Origin: a virus
Virus record (IMG/VR): IMGVR_UViG_3300008448_000023
Span: 30,413-94,412 of that record
Reading direction: 5' to 3' (one strand)
DNA: 64,000 bases
The notes beneath the pieces were generated by a model. It searched no databases, was not told the DNA's origin, and saw only the letters and a list, made by a program, of their open reading frames with translations. The position numbers were made by a program, and so were the translations under genes. Shown here piece by piece: positions 30,151-39,028 of this stretch. How positions within the stretch are numbered: position 1 is the first letter of the stretch; every line of letters starts with the position of its first letter.

Positions 30151-31405
30151 AGTATTCCCGATTAAAAGCGACACGGCCTGTTTGTTGAAGTGGGCCTGGT
30201 CAACAGTATATCTAGGTCAGGGCACAAGCTCAAGTTGTCACCGCACAGATCAGGCACTTATTCCCCCAGACAACTTTGCAAGCTTTCACAACTTGCCCAA
30301 CAAAGTGGCAGCACGAAAGCAAATGCAGGAAGGCACTTGGCCACAAGGCGGATGTCAGTACTGTGAAAAGATTGAGCAAGCAGGCGGCATGAGCGATCGA
30401 CAATACCAACTCAAGGCTGGTCACGAAGCTGATCGCACTCCTGAAGAGTTGTTGACAGACCCCACTGCCACAGAAGTTGTGCCCACTATCTTGGAAGTCT
30501 ACTTCAACAACACCTGCAACATGGCCTGCTTGTATTGCGGTAGTCACTTCAGTACCAAATGGGAAGAAGAAAACAAGAGATTTGGCGTATTTGAACAAGG
30601 GCGTGTACGGTTTGGATACAATCAACCCTCCAATCCCAACTATGACAAAATGTTGGCAGACTTCTGGCAGTATCTCAGAGACAAAGATCGCTACAAGCAC
30701 ATACGCTACTATCAGATCCTAGGCGGAGAACCATTCTTTCAGCCAGAGTTTGACACCAGCTTAGACTTCTGGGAAAGTCATCCCAACCCGGAACTCACAT
30801 TCAACATCATTACCAACTTGAAAGTGCCCACAAAGAAGTTCAAAGCATACATAGATCGCTTTGGGGCAATGGTTGAGTCTGGTGCATTAAAACGTCTACA
30901 AATAACTGGCAGCTTGGATGCCTGGGGTCCACAAGAAGAATATGTGCGCTGGGGACTTGACCTTGAGGAGTGGCAAGAGAACTGGGAATACTTGCTGGAC
31001 AAAGACTGGGTTGTGATGTGCATGAACACAGCTATCAGTGCGCTGACAATTAAAACACTGCCTGACTTAGTGGAACGTATCAATGGTTGGAATGCTCGCC
31101 GCAATCCCTGGAATCCCATCAGCTTCAGCTTTATGTCAGTAATGACACCGCCTGAAATGGTTCCGGATATCTTTGGTGCTGGAGTGTTTGATGCAGACTT
31201 TGAACGTGTGTTGGCAGCCATGCCTACAGACAAACCTGGATCCCAAGAAGCACGAGAACACATGACTGGCATTATGCGACAGATACAAGCAGGCCCCAGA
31301 GATCAAAGCCGCATTGATGATCTCAAAGTTTATCTAACTGAGATTGATCGCCGCCGCGGAACCAATTGGAAACAGTTATTTCCGTGGCTTGCAGAGCTCA
31401 ACTAA
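30140..31405 (+). CDS. Radical SAM protein with N-terminal auxiliary Cys cluster (6)
   Basis: 421 aa from the ATG at 30140 (the longer upstream frame only shadows the SGNH gene). Auxiliary ligands C14 (ACLLKW), C33 (SSCHRTD), C72 and C75 (GCQYCEKIEQAGGMSDRQY); SAM motif C126-NMA-C130-LY-C133-G; YQILGGEPFF. Third member of the KW/SCH subfamily. Its last 30 bases overlap, tail to tail, with a radical SAM gene on the other strand; no terminator separates them. Confidence 0.8.
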   Translation: MSNRVFPIKSDTACLLKWAWSTVYLGQGTSSSCHRTDQALIPPDNFASFHNLPNKVAARKQMQEGTWPQGGCQYCEKIEQAGGMSDRQYQLKAGHEADRTPEELLTDPTATEVVPTILEVYFNNTCNMACLYCGSHFSTKWEEENKRFGVFEQGRVRFGYNQPSNPNYDKMLADFWQYLRDKDRYKHIRYYQILGGEPFFQPEFDTSLDFWESHPNPELTFNIITNLKVPTKKFKAYIDRFGAMVESGALKRLQITGSLDAWGPQEEYVRWGLDLEEWQENWEYLLDKDWVVMCMNTAISALTIKTLPDLVERINGWNARRNPWNPISFSFMSVMTPPEMVPDIFGAGVFDADFERVLAAMPTDKPGSQEAREHMTGIMRQIQAGPRDQSRIDDLKVYLTEIDRRRGTNWKQLFPWLAELN

Positions 31406-32404
31406 ACTGGCGTTAAACTGAATTTGATCTGCGTAGGTATCATGTGCCGTACGCAGATTTTCTATTGCAGCCAGGTGTTCAGAGTGTGCAGGATTGACAA
31501 CATCTTGGACAGCAAAGTCAGCCCATGTGCCCCAATCTTCGAGTCTGTTGACTACCCCGTCAAACCCAAAGTTAACACATAGCTCGCAGAAGTTTTGCAC
31601 GTCATGATGGTTGGCTTGTTGAAACACGAACTTCAACAGCACTTCCGACTTGGTACGTTGTTGTACCAGCTTCAGCCACTCTAAGTTGCGCATTAGTACA
31701 TCCCAGCGTCCGGGTCTGCGTACATTGTGATACACTTCTGCAGAACCTGCGTCCATACTGATAAAGTATTGCGTAATGTTGTCTAGTATAGGTGAGTCGC
31801 TTAATTGCTTTTCCATCAGCAAACCATTGGTAAACAATCGTATAGTTTGTTGTGGAGTCGGCTGGAACTCACGGATCAGCGGACGCATGATAGAACTTGC
31901 TAGTGGATCGCCATTGCCCGACATAACAATATGACAAGGTTCTTCAAATTGTTCTAACAGTCTTCGTGTGTGTTCTACTTGTGCTAGCTTGCGCTCATAG
32001 TCTGCGCCTTGTGAAACCATGATAGCATCACTGCGGCAACTAGGGCAAGCTAGATTGCAACTTTCGTCTATGTTGATGCTGACAACATAGCCAGTATCAA
32101 ATAAGTCTCGGTTTCTAACACCGCAACGGTCTACGGCACAGTGCGTGAACTTGCCATCTACAATGTCTTGTTGTAAGGCTTGTGCTGTGGGATGTGCCCA
32201 TACATCCGCTAGGCGATCAAAGTCAGTGATCCGGCCAGGACTAACAGGCAACCATGCTTCGCAGCCGCATACAAAACAATCTCCTTTCCAATCTACTACC
32301 AATTGACGACTAGGTGCATTGCAGCGGTAGTCTATGGTGTAGCCTAGTTGCGCATTGCGCGGGATTGAGTTATATGCATGCTGGTTAGCAATCGGGATGA
32401 TCAT
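31376..32404 (-). CDS. Radical SAM protein with N-terminal SPASM-like Cys set (7)
   Basis: 342 aa. N-terminal half has C43, C46, C48 (CFVCGC), DVWAHPTAQAL, then C89 and C94 (THCAVDRCG), which closely resembles a SPASM domain but placed before the barrel. The SAM motif is C116-NLA-C120-PS-C123, followed by IVMSGNGDPL in place of GGEP. More typical of MoaA/SPASM enzymes than the plus-strand set and probably a separate lineage. First gene product downstream in a four-gene minus operon with an amidinotransferase and two glycosyltransferase-like proteins (ATGA overlaps). Confidence 0.8.
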   Translation of the reverse strand: MIIPIANQHAYNSIPRNAQLGYTIDYRCNAPSRQLVVDWKGDCFVCGCEAWLPVSPGRITDFDRLADVWAHPTAQALQQDIVDGKFTHCAVDRCGVRNRDLFDTGYVVSINIDESCNLACPSCRSDAIMVSQGADYERKLAQVEHTRRLLEQFEEPCHIVMSGNGDPLASSIMRPLIREFQPTPQQTIRLFTNGLLMEKQLSDSPILDNITQYFISMDAGSAEVYHNVRRPGRWDVLMRNLEWLKLVQQRTKSEVLLKFVFQQANHHDVQNFCELCVNFGFDGVVNRLEDWGTWADFAVQDVVNPAHSEHLAAIENLRTAHDTYADQIQFNASLVELCKPRK

Positions 32405-33420
32405 AGATATGACTCTAGACCACCGCGACGACGTAGGTCCTGGGTACAGCAGCTGATGCCGCCGTCCCAGAAGTAGCTGTGACGCAACTCACTTATAATC
32501 GGATTGATCCGATGCTTCTTACAATAATCAAACACCTGCTTGTTATAAGCAGAGAAGATTACATTCTCTTCGTCAAGCACAAGACAGTTAACATCAAAAA
32601 CTGTCTCAGCTACAAACCCTGTCCATTTATTTAGATACTTGTCCACAAAGTCTGTAAACTCTGCTGTGGGAGTTTGTCCTTGTACATACCAAGCACCAGG
32701 GCTTTGTTCGTACTTGAACTTGCCAACTTCCATGGCGGCCCAGATACTTGGATCCCAGATCTTGCACACATCCCAGCCAGGGAAATCACGTGCTAGATCC
32801 AAGTTAACATCGTGCTTGGAACTTAACAGCACACCAGGTTTGAGAATAGCAAACACAGCATCGCCATGTCCGTCGGTGATGGCCTCATGGATTTGATATT
32901 CTGGTCCTAACACGTTATCCACTATCCAACGGGTTTGTTCGGGCTTTAGGAAGTCTGAGTTGTCAAAGAATACATCGCGGCCCACACGCACGATACAGCT
33001 GGCACTTGCACCATTTAGAATGCAGTCTTCATCCCACTCGCTCTTGTGTGGGTTAACAACTTGATCCTTGTATTCAGCACAAATAGTGTCTAGCTCTTTC
33101 ATGTTTAGTACACGCAACAGTTTGTCGCCTAGTGTGATTTGCCAATCTCTTGGAGTCAGTGGCGGTAGCGGAGCACCCCCACCTTCGGTTTGAAACCAAA
33201 CAAACTCGTCCTTGGGACGCACGTCAGGTCTGCGCACTCGGGCACCATATTGCTCGATGGTCTTTTGTAGGTTGTTGAGATCCTCTTCTGTTTCATGCAG
33301 GATCTGTTGCATTTGATTACGAACTTGAGGATTGTCGATGAAGTCAAAGTAATCTGCTGGGTAGGCACGGCCCACAATAACTTCTTCTAAAGGTTGCCAA
33401 GATGTGTAACTGTTGATCAT
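32401..33420 (-). CDS. AGAT-like amidinotransferase (1)
   Basis: 339 aa from the ATG whose bases overlap the stop of the upstream gene. The catalytic His is in DGHGDAVF (H185), and the nucleophile Cys in DGGISCCTQDLRRRG (C324), matching the GGxHCxTxDxRR signature of glycine/scyllo-inosamine amidinotransferases. NGASAS...RVGRDVFFDNSD corresponds to the substrate-binding strand region. The enzyme should transfer an amidino group from arginine to an amine acceptor. The residue before Cys is Ser, not His as in AGAT, so acceptor or mechanism details may differ. A second copy lies at 54031-55074. Confidence 0.82.
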   Translation of the reverse strand: MINSYTSWQPLEEVIVGRAYPADYFDFIDNPQVRNQMQQILHETEEDLNNLQKTIEQYGARVRRPDVRPKDEFVWFQTEGGGAPLPPLTPRDWQITLGDKLLRVLNMKELDTICAEYKDQVVNPHKSEWDEDCILNGASASCIVRVGRDVFFDNSDFLKPEQTRWIVDNVLGPEYQIHEAITDGHGDAVFAILKPGVLLSSKHDVNLDLARDFPGWDVCKIWDPSIWAAMEVGKFKYEQSPGAWYVQGQTPTAEFTDFVDKYLNKWTGFVAETVFDVNCLVLDEENVIFSAYNKQVFDYCKKHRINPIISELRHSYFWDGGISCCTQDLRRRGGLESYL

Positions 33421-34568
33421 ATGTTTAATTGTGCGAATAAAGTATTTAGGCGTTGAGTCTTGCTGGCGGCAAATAAACGCTGGTTGTGTACAATGTCGTC
33501 CCAGCAGCCGGTATACCAAGCTTGCATGTCTTGACTTTGTAGTTGTTGCAAGCTGGATTTGATAGCTTGCCACCTTTGGGTGTTGTTGGTTATAGTATCA
33601 TAGCTGTTGTCTATAGCATGGTCAAAGGTACGATATCCCAGTGTTCGTAGTGTGGCCAATGTGTGTGGTGGACCCACAATCACAAAAGGATGACCATTTT
33701 TGATAGCTTTGAATGTTTTTTCTGTAATGAAAGTTCCATCTGACCCGTCAGCATCAAAGTGTGTTTCTAACACAACGCTACAATAGGTTTTTATAAAATG
33801 ATCTTCTACGGTTATACTATGATCGTTGTGTTGCTCAACAGTCAAGTTGTCGCAGCGATAAGGGCCTTGACTCAAAAACTTTTCTACGTCTACCCCGGGC
33901 TGATGTTCGATAGGATTGTCTTGTGGATGATCACCTAATGGGAACTCGGTGTTGTAACTCCACACACTGTTGGCCAAAACGCCAGACTGGTCAAGTTCGG
34001 CCATTACACTGGCTCGCCACCATTTGTGTGTTCTATTCAGCACAAGAAATTGATAAGGCCGCTGACTTTGATGCTGTTCGATTGCAACGGCCAACTGGTT
34101 GCGACGCCAGTACAACAACTCGTGGTCAGGAAAATACACAAAATTTGGCACGTTGATTGCTGCTGTATTGCCACTGACAAATCTATAGCAGTTGATGTCA
34201 AAATTGTTTTTTACACACAATAAATCTAGCCGCGCTTTGATTTTCAAAGGGTTGTCTCCTTCGTGATAGTAAAACACAACAGTAACATGAGCTTGGCGAA
34301 TGCGCTGTGCTATGTTGTTAGGAATCAACGAAAAATAATCTATGCCGAAGTCAAAAAATCCTAGTCCAATAACATAGAGTCCTGGTCCATCAGTTTGCAG
34401 TTGATACTCGATGCCGTGATCATCCATGTGTCCAAAGAGTTCGGCAGGAACAGTATATGGCCAATGACGACCAAATTCTCTCCAACTCAGTGTGTAAGGT
34501 CGAGCCTGATGTTGCGCTAGTGCCGGATAGGCTCGACCTTTAATGGTTGAGTCACATACGAAGTTCAT
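33417..34568 (-). CDS. Glycosyltransferase-like protein (TEK-HPFV family, 2)
   Basis: 383 aa. The C-terminal half carries SVVLETHF, ITEKTFKAIKNGHPFVIVGPP and YRTFDHAIDNSYD, aligned with the proteins at 18984 and 34552. The N-terminal half has YQFLVLNRTHKWWR, parallel to FLFLNGRLRPHRK in the 18984 protein. Likely a GT-B-like enzyme. It overlaps the amidinotransferase start by 4 bases and the upstream gene by 17. Substrate unknown. Confidence 0.6.
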   Translation of the reverse strand: MNFVCDSTIKGRAYPALAQHQARPYTLSWREFGRHWPYTVPAELFGHMDDHGIEYQLQTDGPGLYVIGLGFFDFGIDYFSLIPNNIAQRIRQAHVTVVFYYHEGDNPLKIKARLDLLCVKNNFDINCYRFVSGNTAAINVPNFVYFPDHELLYWRRNQLAVAIEQHQSQRPYQFLVLNRTHKWWRASVMAELDQSGVLANSVWSYNTEFPLGDHPQDNPIEHQPGVDVEKFLSQGPYRCDNLTVEQHNDHSITVEDHFIKTYCSVVLETHFDADGSDGTFITEKTFKAIKNGHPFVIVGPPHTLATLRTLGYRTFDHAIDNSYDTITNNTQRWQAIKSSLQQLQSQDMQAWYTGCWDDIVHNQRLFAASKTQRLNTLFAQLNI

Positions 34569-35643
34569 TTAACATACTCAGTAGTTCTTTCCAGAGAATC
34601 TGTTCGAACACGCTGCCGTAGAAGTGTTCATAATTGTGCTGCACTGTTGGCAAACAGTGGCGATGTATTTGTTGACGTTCTTTAACTGAAAGACTATTGA
34701 GATCTTTAAGTAACTGGGTGACTCGTTCAATGCGTCGAATATCATCAGTTTCTTCGTCGTAGCTTTCATCAAATATACCAGCAAAGGTCTTAAATCCGTA
34801 ACTACGCATGTATTCCAAACTGTGAGCTGGTGCTACTAGAACAAATGGCATTTCTAATGCAATTGCTTTGAATGTCTTTTCGGTAATGTGCAGTCGTTTA
34901 CCAAAGTAAACTGTTTCGGTAGGAACGTAAACCAAACTGTCCTGTGCTTCTGCATAGTTGCCCAAACAGTAGCTACTCATAACCTGTGTGTCTTCACCTG
35001 CAAAGTAACGAGGCAACTCGGCGCCCTGAAACACTTGCTCTATGTCAGGATATATGTTATTATACTTGAGTGCTATCTGTGAGATGTCTACGTTTTCGTA
35101 TGGACATACTCTAGGAGCCGAAATGTAGTTATTATCTAAACCATGCCGGAATACGTTGTACAAGAACAGCACTCTGTGATCGCGCTTGCCTGCAACAATT
35201 CTGTTGGGACTCATAAACGTACGAGAGGGTGATCTGTCAGCCGCCCTGGGGATCAGAAAAGTTTTGTCATAGCCGCGAAACCAGTCCTTGCAGGCCCATC
35301 CGTGATAAAAGTAGTAATGAGGTTCCCATCCATATATATGCGTGAGTGCAGTAACATATTCACCTTTTTCACTAACAACAACGTGACCTTCACGATGTCC
35401 CTGGATATCAAAATTGCGGCTTCGCACTGTATCGAACAATTCTTTATGAAGATCTAAATGTATAGGCTCTTGATCATGAAAAAATACAAAATCAGTTTCA
35501 GGAATATCATCCCTTCCGTAGTTGAACAATGCTTCAGGATCACTGCGTCCTGGAGGATCACAAAAGAATGTACGTGTTCCGGTTCGATACTGTTGCATCC
35601 AAGGCCAGAAGGTATTGTTGTAAATTTCGTCTATTCTAATCAT
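34552..35643 (-). CDS. Glycosyltransferase-like protein (TEK-HPFV family, 3)
   Basis: 363 aa. DFVFFHDQEPIHLD, HVVVSEKGEY, HYFYHGWACKDWFRGYD in the first half; RVLFLYNVFRHGLDN in the middle; LVYVPTETVYFGKRLHITEKTFKAIALEMPFVLVAP and FKTFAGIFDESYDE at the C-terminus. Same family as the two previous members. Its ATG shares two bases with the ATG of the divergent 1128-aa gene (CATG at 35641-35644), so its promoter must lie within the other gene. Confidence 0.6.
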   Translation of the reverse strand: MIRIDEIYNNTFWPWMQQYRTGTRTFFCDPPGRSDPEALFNYGRDDIPETDFVFFHDQEPIHLDLHKELFDTVRSRNFDIQGHREGHVVVSEKGEYVTALTHIYGWEPHYYFYHGWACKDWFRGYDKTFLIPRAADRSPSRTFMSPNRIVAGKRDHRVLFLYNVFRHGLDNNYISAPRVCPYENVDISQIALKYNNIYPDIEQVFQGAELPRYFAGEDTQVMSSYCLGNYAEAQDSLVYVPTETVYFGKRLHITEKTFKAIALEMPFVLVAPAHSLEYMRSYGFKTFAGIFDESYDEETDDIRRIERVTQLLKDLNSLSVKERQQIHRHCLPTVQHNYEHFYGSVFEQILWKELLSMLNELRM

Positions 35644-38600
35644 GTTTGATATTTTTTATTTAGGTAAGAAGCCAGGTTTGTTTGCGCATGAGCGTGAGGC
35701 AGATAGTATTGAGCATGCACAAAGTTTGAGTCGCACAAGGTTCTTTTGGTGGGTGTCATACTTATGTGACTACTCCGGCTGGGATTGGTTTTACGAACCG
35801 CCTCCATGGCAAGCTGGTCAGAATCATGTGTGGCCTTCAAAGTGGCATCAGTATTCAGGCACATATCTCATACCTAAGACGCCCACAGACCAATGGAACT
35901 TTCATACAGAAGCTATAGCAACACAACCTGTAGACGAAAACTGGAAGGTATTGCATGCGATTGATCATGCTGAGTTTGACTTCTCCTGGCACCCACACCC
36001 ACTAGACCCGCCATATATCTATGTGTGGGGCAATCAACATTGGCCAGGGGAAAAAATGCCCACAGTGGAATATTGTGTTGAAGGTGCTACTGAACGCAAG
36101 TATATGGACTGGCCAGCTTCACTGCGCCCAACAACTACAAATTGGACAACACCTGCGCTGATTGATCCTAACAGTGTGGACTATTCATGGCGGCCAGATC
36201 CACAAGACCCACCTTATATCTATGAATTTGCTACACAATGGCAACCCAATGGCGGTGCTGTGTACACAGTGCCTGGCGCTGTAGAACACAAGTATGTGGG
36301 CATACAACATCGCAGACTGCCCAACAAAGCTGCATGGAAATTTTTAGAACCAGTAGCCAGTTTTGATTGGTCATGGCATCCGGACAACACTGAGCCGGCC
36401 TACAACTATGTGTTTGGTAACCAACACTGGCCAGCTACAGAAATGCCTACCATTGTTTACAAAATGCCAGGTGCCGAATCAGACAAGTTCATGGATGTGT
36501 TGGTTGCACGCCTGTGGGGTTGCATGGGTAACTGGGAGTTGTGCGAAGACATCGACGATAGTGTATGGGATTGGACCTGGGTGCCTAATCCCAATGATCC
36601 TCCGTACATCTACGTATTTGGCAATCAGTGGAATCCTCCTGAACTCAAGGCCAGTTTGCGGTATCATGTTGAAGGCGCAACAGAATTTAAATACATGGAT
36701 CAGCGCACACGCAGACTACCACAACCAGAGTTGTTTACAAATCATTTGCCTGTGGCTGAGTTTGACTACAGCTGGGAACCTGATCCCACAGATCCGCCAA
36801 TGACTTATGTGTTTGGCAACCAATGGAACACAGGTGTGTTAGAACCCACAGTGACTTATACCACAGGTGGAACAGAAACCAAGTATGTGGACAACATTGC
36901 TGCCAAGATTGCGCCAGACAAAACTAAATGGGAATTATTAGATGACATTGAAGAATTTGATTACAGCTGGAGGCCTGATCCTACTGATCCTCCTTATATC
37001 TACGTGTTTGGTAACCAGTGGCTCGCTCCCGAACAGCGACCTGCTGTCCAATATCATGTACCTGCCGCTGATGAGATAAAATACATGAGCCATCCTCGTG
37101 CCAAGCGCCGAGGAGATCCTGCACGTTTTGAGCAATTGTATCCTTGCGAGTTTGATTGGTCCTGGGAACCTGAACCAGGAAGCCCTCCTTATATCTATGT
37201 GTTTGGTAATCAATACTACCCAGCAGAAGTCATGCCTACATTGACGCTGACTGTGCCCGGTGCAACAGAACGCAAGTACATGGACATAGCTGCAAAACTG
37301 CTGCCACGGCACGACAATCATTGGCACACGTTGGTAGACTGTGAATGGGATTATACCTGGAGGCCAGAACCTGGAAGCCCTCCTTACATCTACGTGTTTG
37401 GCAACCAGTGGTGGTCAGCAGAAAAAATGCCCACGGTAGAATATCATATGCCCGGGGCAACAGAGCGCAAGTACATGGATATCAATGCAGAGTTATTGGT
37501 AGACATGACACATTGGCACATCCCAGAATATGTAGACGTCACGGATATGGACTTTAGTTGGGTTCCTGATCCAGGTGAACCGCCTTACATCTATCAGTTT
37601 GCCACGCAACACCAAAAAACAGGCGGTCCACAGTATCGTATGCCTGGTGCAACAGAGTTCAAGTATGTGGACATGATGCGAGCCGAAGTTAAAAAAGAAG
37701 CAGCACCCATCTTTGAAATTGATCACTTGGATGGTGCAGCAGGGCAGATTCCCGGCACAGTCAAGAAGGTGCGTTACTTTGACAACTATCGCGACACGCT
37801 GATACGTCTGGCCAAAAGTCTAGCAGGTGAATACGAACATGTATGGGTATGCAGTAGTATCTGTGACTACACTGGGTTCGACTTCTCGTGGCATCCTGAA
37901 ACTTGGCAGTCAACAATGTTGCACGTATTCCCCAGCAATGACCAAAAGTTTGGGGACACATTCTACATGCATGTGCCTACCTTTGCAGAACGTGCTGAAA
38001 AGAAACAGTTGTTGGAATGGTATTCAGTGAACTATGTGTCACGCCGGAGTGTGCCACGTAGATCCATGCCTGTGATTGAACACACTGCCGATTCGCATGT
38101 GGATGCAGTCAAGAACACAGATTGGTCAGGCCCATTGGCACTGTTCTCTACCAATGGCGTACCCATCACCTTGCCCACTGTGCCACTTTGGCGCCAAGAA
38201 ACCAAGACCATTGTGCCATTGAGTGAGGGTGCCAGTGCAGTGATTGTGCCAAAAGTGGCCCGAGGCGATGTCCGAACACAGTTGTACAATTATGCACACA
38301 TTGACAAGACCCAACGCAAACGCCACAGCGATCAGCCATTAGATATTGTGTTTATCAGCAACGGAGAACTCAGTGCTGACAAAAACTATCGCAAACTGGA
38401 TGACAGCAAGTACAATCGAAACAATCGACTCAAACGAATTGACCGTGTAAATGGTCGTGCAGCCGCTTATCATGCCGCAGCTAGAGCCAGTGCCACACCG
38501 TGGTTCTTTGCAGTGTTTGCTAAACTAGACATTCGCATGGATTTTCCATGGGACTGGCAACCAGATCGTATGCAACAGCCCAAACACTATATCTTTCATG

Positions 38601-39028
38601 CACACAATCCTGTAAACGGCTTGGAGTATGGACATCAAGCCATGATTGCTTACAATCGAGATCTAGTGTTGGCCAATCCTGGTGTGGGACTTGACTTTAC
38701 ATTAGACAGCGCACACGAAGTTGTGCCAATCAACTCAGGCACAGCATGGTACACAGACACGCCGTGGCAGGCCTGGCGCACAGCATTTCGTGAAGTAGTC
38801 AAACTCAAGCACAGCTTGCCTGATGTAGAAAGTGAGTACAGGCTCAACATGTGGCTCAGCAATACTGGAGAAGTTCAAAACGCTGAGTGGAGCCAATGGG
38901 GTGCAGAAGATGCTGTGGATTATTATGACGAAGTAGGTGGAGATTTTGTAGCTCTTAAGAAAAGCTACGAGTGGGATTGGTTGGCTAGCTATGCGTTTAT
39001 GCGACGCAACTTAACACCTGATCACTGA
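35642..39028 (+). CDS. 1128-aa aromatic-repeat protein fused to a glycosyltransferase-like domain
   Basis: About nine repeats of 60-70 aa lie between nt 35970 and 37700, each centred on a FDYSWxPDPxDPPYIYVFGNQW-type core followed by MPGATExKYMD; degenerate units (CDYSGWDWFYEPPPW and CDYTGFDFSWHPETW) cap both ends. Trp, Tyr, Pro and Asp are strongly enriched and Cys rare. From about residue 885 a domain homologous to the 306-aa protein at 16695 begins (VFISNGEL, VNGRAAAYHAAARAS, NGLEYGHQ, WQAWRTAFREVVKL). A sugar-transfer role for that part is inferred; the repeats may bind a glycan, act as scaffold, or be a modification substrate. No SD is visible and the 3' end overlaps the opposite gene by 32 bases. 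Confidence 0.75.
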   Translation: MFDIFYLGKKPGLFAHEREADSIEHAQSLSRTRFFWWVSYLCDYSGWDWFYEPPPWQAGQNHVWPSKWHQYSGTYLIPKTPTDQWNFHTEAIATQPVDENWKVLHAIDHAEFDFSWHPHPLDPPYIYVWGNQHWPGEKMPTVEYCVEGATERKYMDWPASLRPTTTNWTTPALIDPNSVDYSWRPDPQDPPYIYEFATQWQPNGGAVYTVPGAVEHKYVGIQHRRLPNKAAWKFLEPVASFDWSWHPDNTEPAYNYVFGNQHWPATEMPTIVYKMPGAESDKFMDVLVARLWGCMGNWELCEDIDDSVWDWTWVPNPNDPPYIYVFGNQWNPPELKASLRYHVEGATEFKYMDQRTRRLPQPELFTNHLPVAEFDYSWEPDPTDPPMTYVFGNQWNTGVLEPTVTYTTGGTETKYVDNIAAKIAPDKTKWELLDDIEEFDYSWRPDPTDPPYIYVFGNQWLAPEQRPAVQYHVPAADEIKYMSHPRAKRRGDPARFEQLYPCEFDWSWEPEPGSPPYIYVFGNQYYPAEVMPTLTLTVPGATERKYMDIAAKLLPRHDNHWHTLVDCEWDYTWRPEPGSPPYIYVFGNQWWSAEKMPTVEYHMPGATERKYMDINAELLVDMTHWHIPEYVDVTDMDFSWVPDPGEPPYIYQFATQHQKTGGPQYRMPGATEFKYVDMMRAEVKKEAAPIFEIDHLDGAAGQIPGTVKKVRYFDNYRDTLIRLAKSLAGEYEHVWVCSSICDYTGFDFSWHPETWQSTMLHVFPSNDQKFGDTFYMHVPTFAERAEKKQLLEWYSVNYVSRRSVPRRSMPVIEHTADSHVDAVKNTDWSGPLALFSTNGVPITLPTVPLWRQETKTIVPLSEGASAVIVPKVARGDVRTQLYNYAHIDKTQRKRHSDQPLDIVFISNGELSADKNYRKLDDSKYNRNNRLKRIDRVNGRAAAYHAAARASATPWFFAVFAKLDIRMDFPWDWQPDRMQQPKHYIFHAHNPVNGLEYGHQAMIAYNRDLVLANPGVGLDFTLDSAHEVVPINSGTAWYTDTPWQAWRTAFREVVKLKHSLPDVESEYRLNMWLSNTGEVQNAEWSQWGAEDAVDYYDEVGGDFVALKKSYEWDWLASYAFMRRNLTPDH

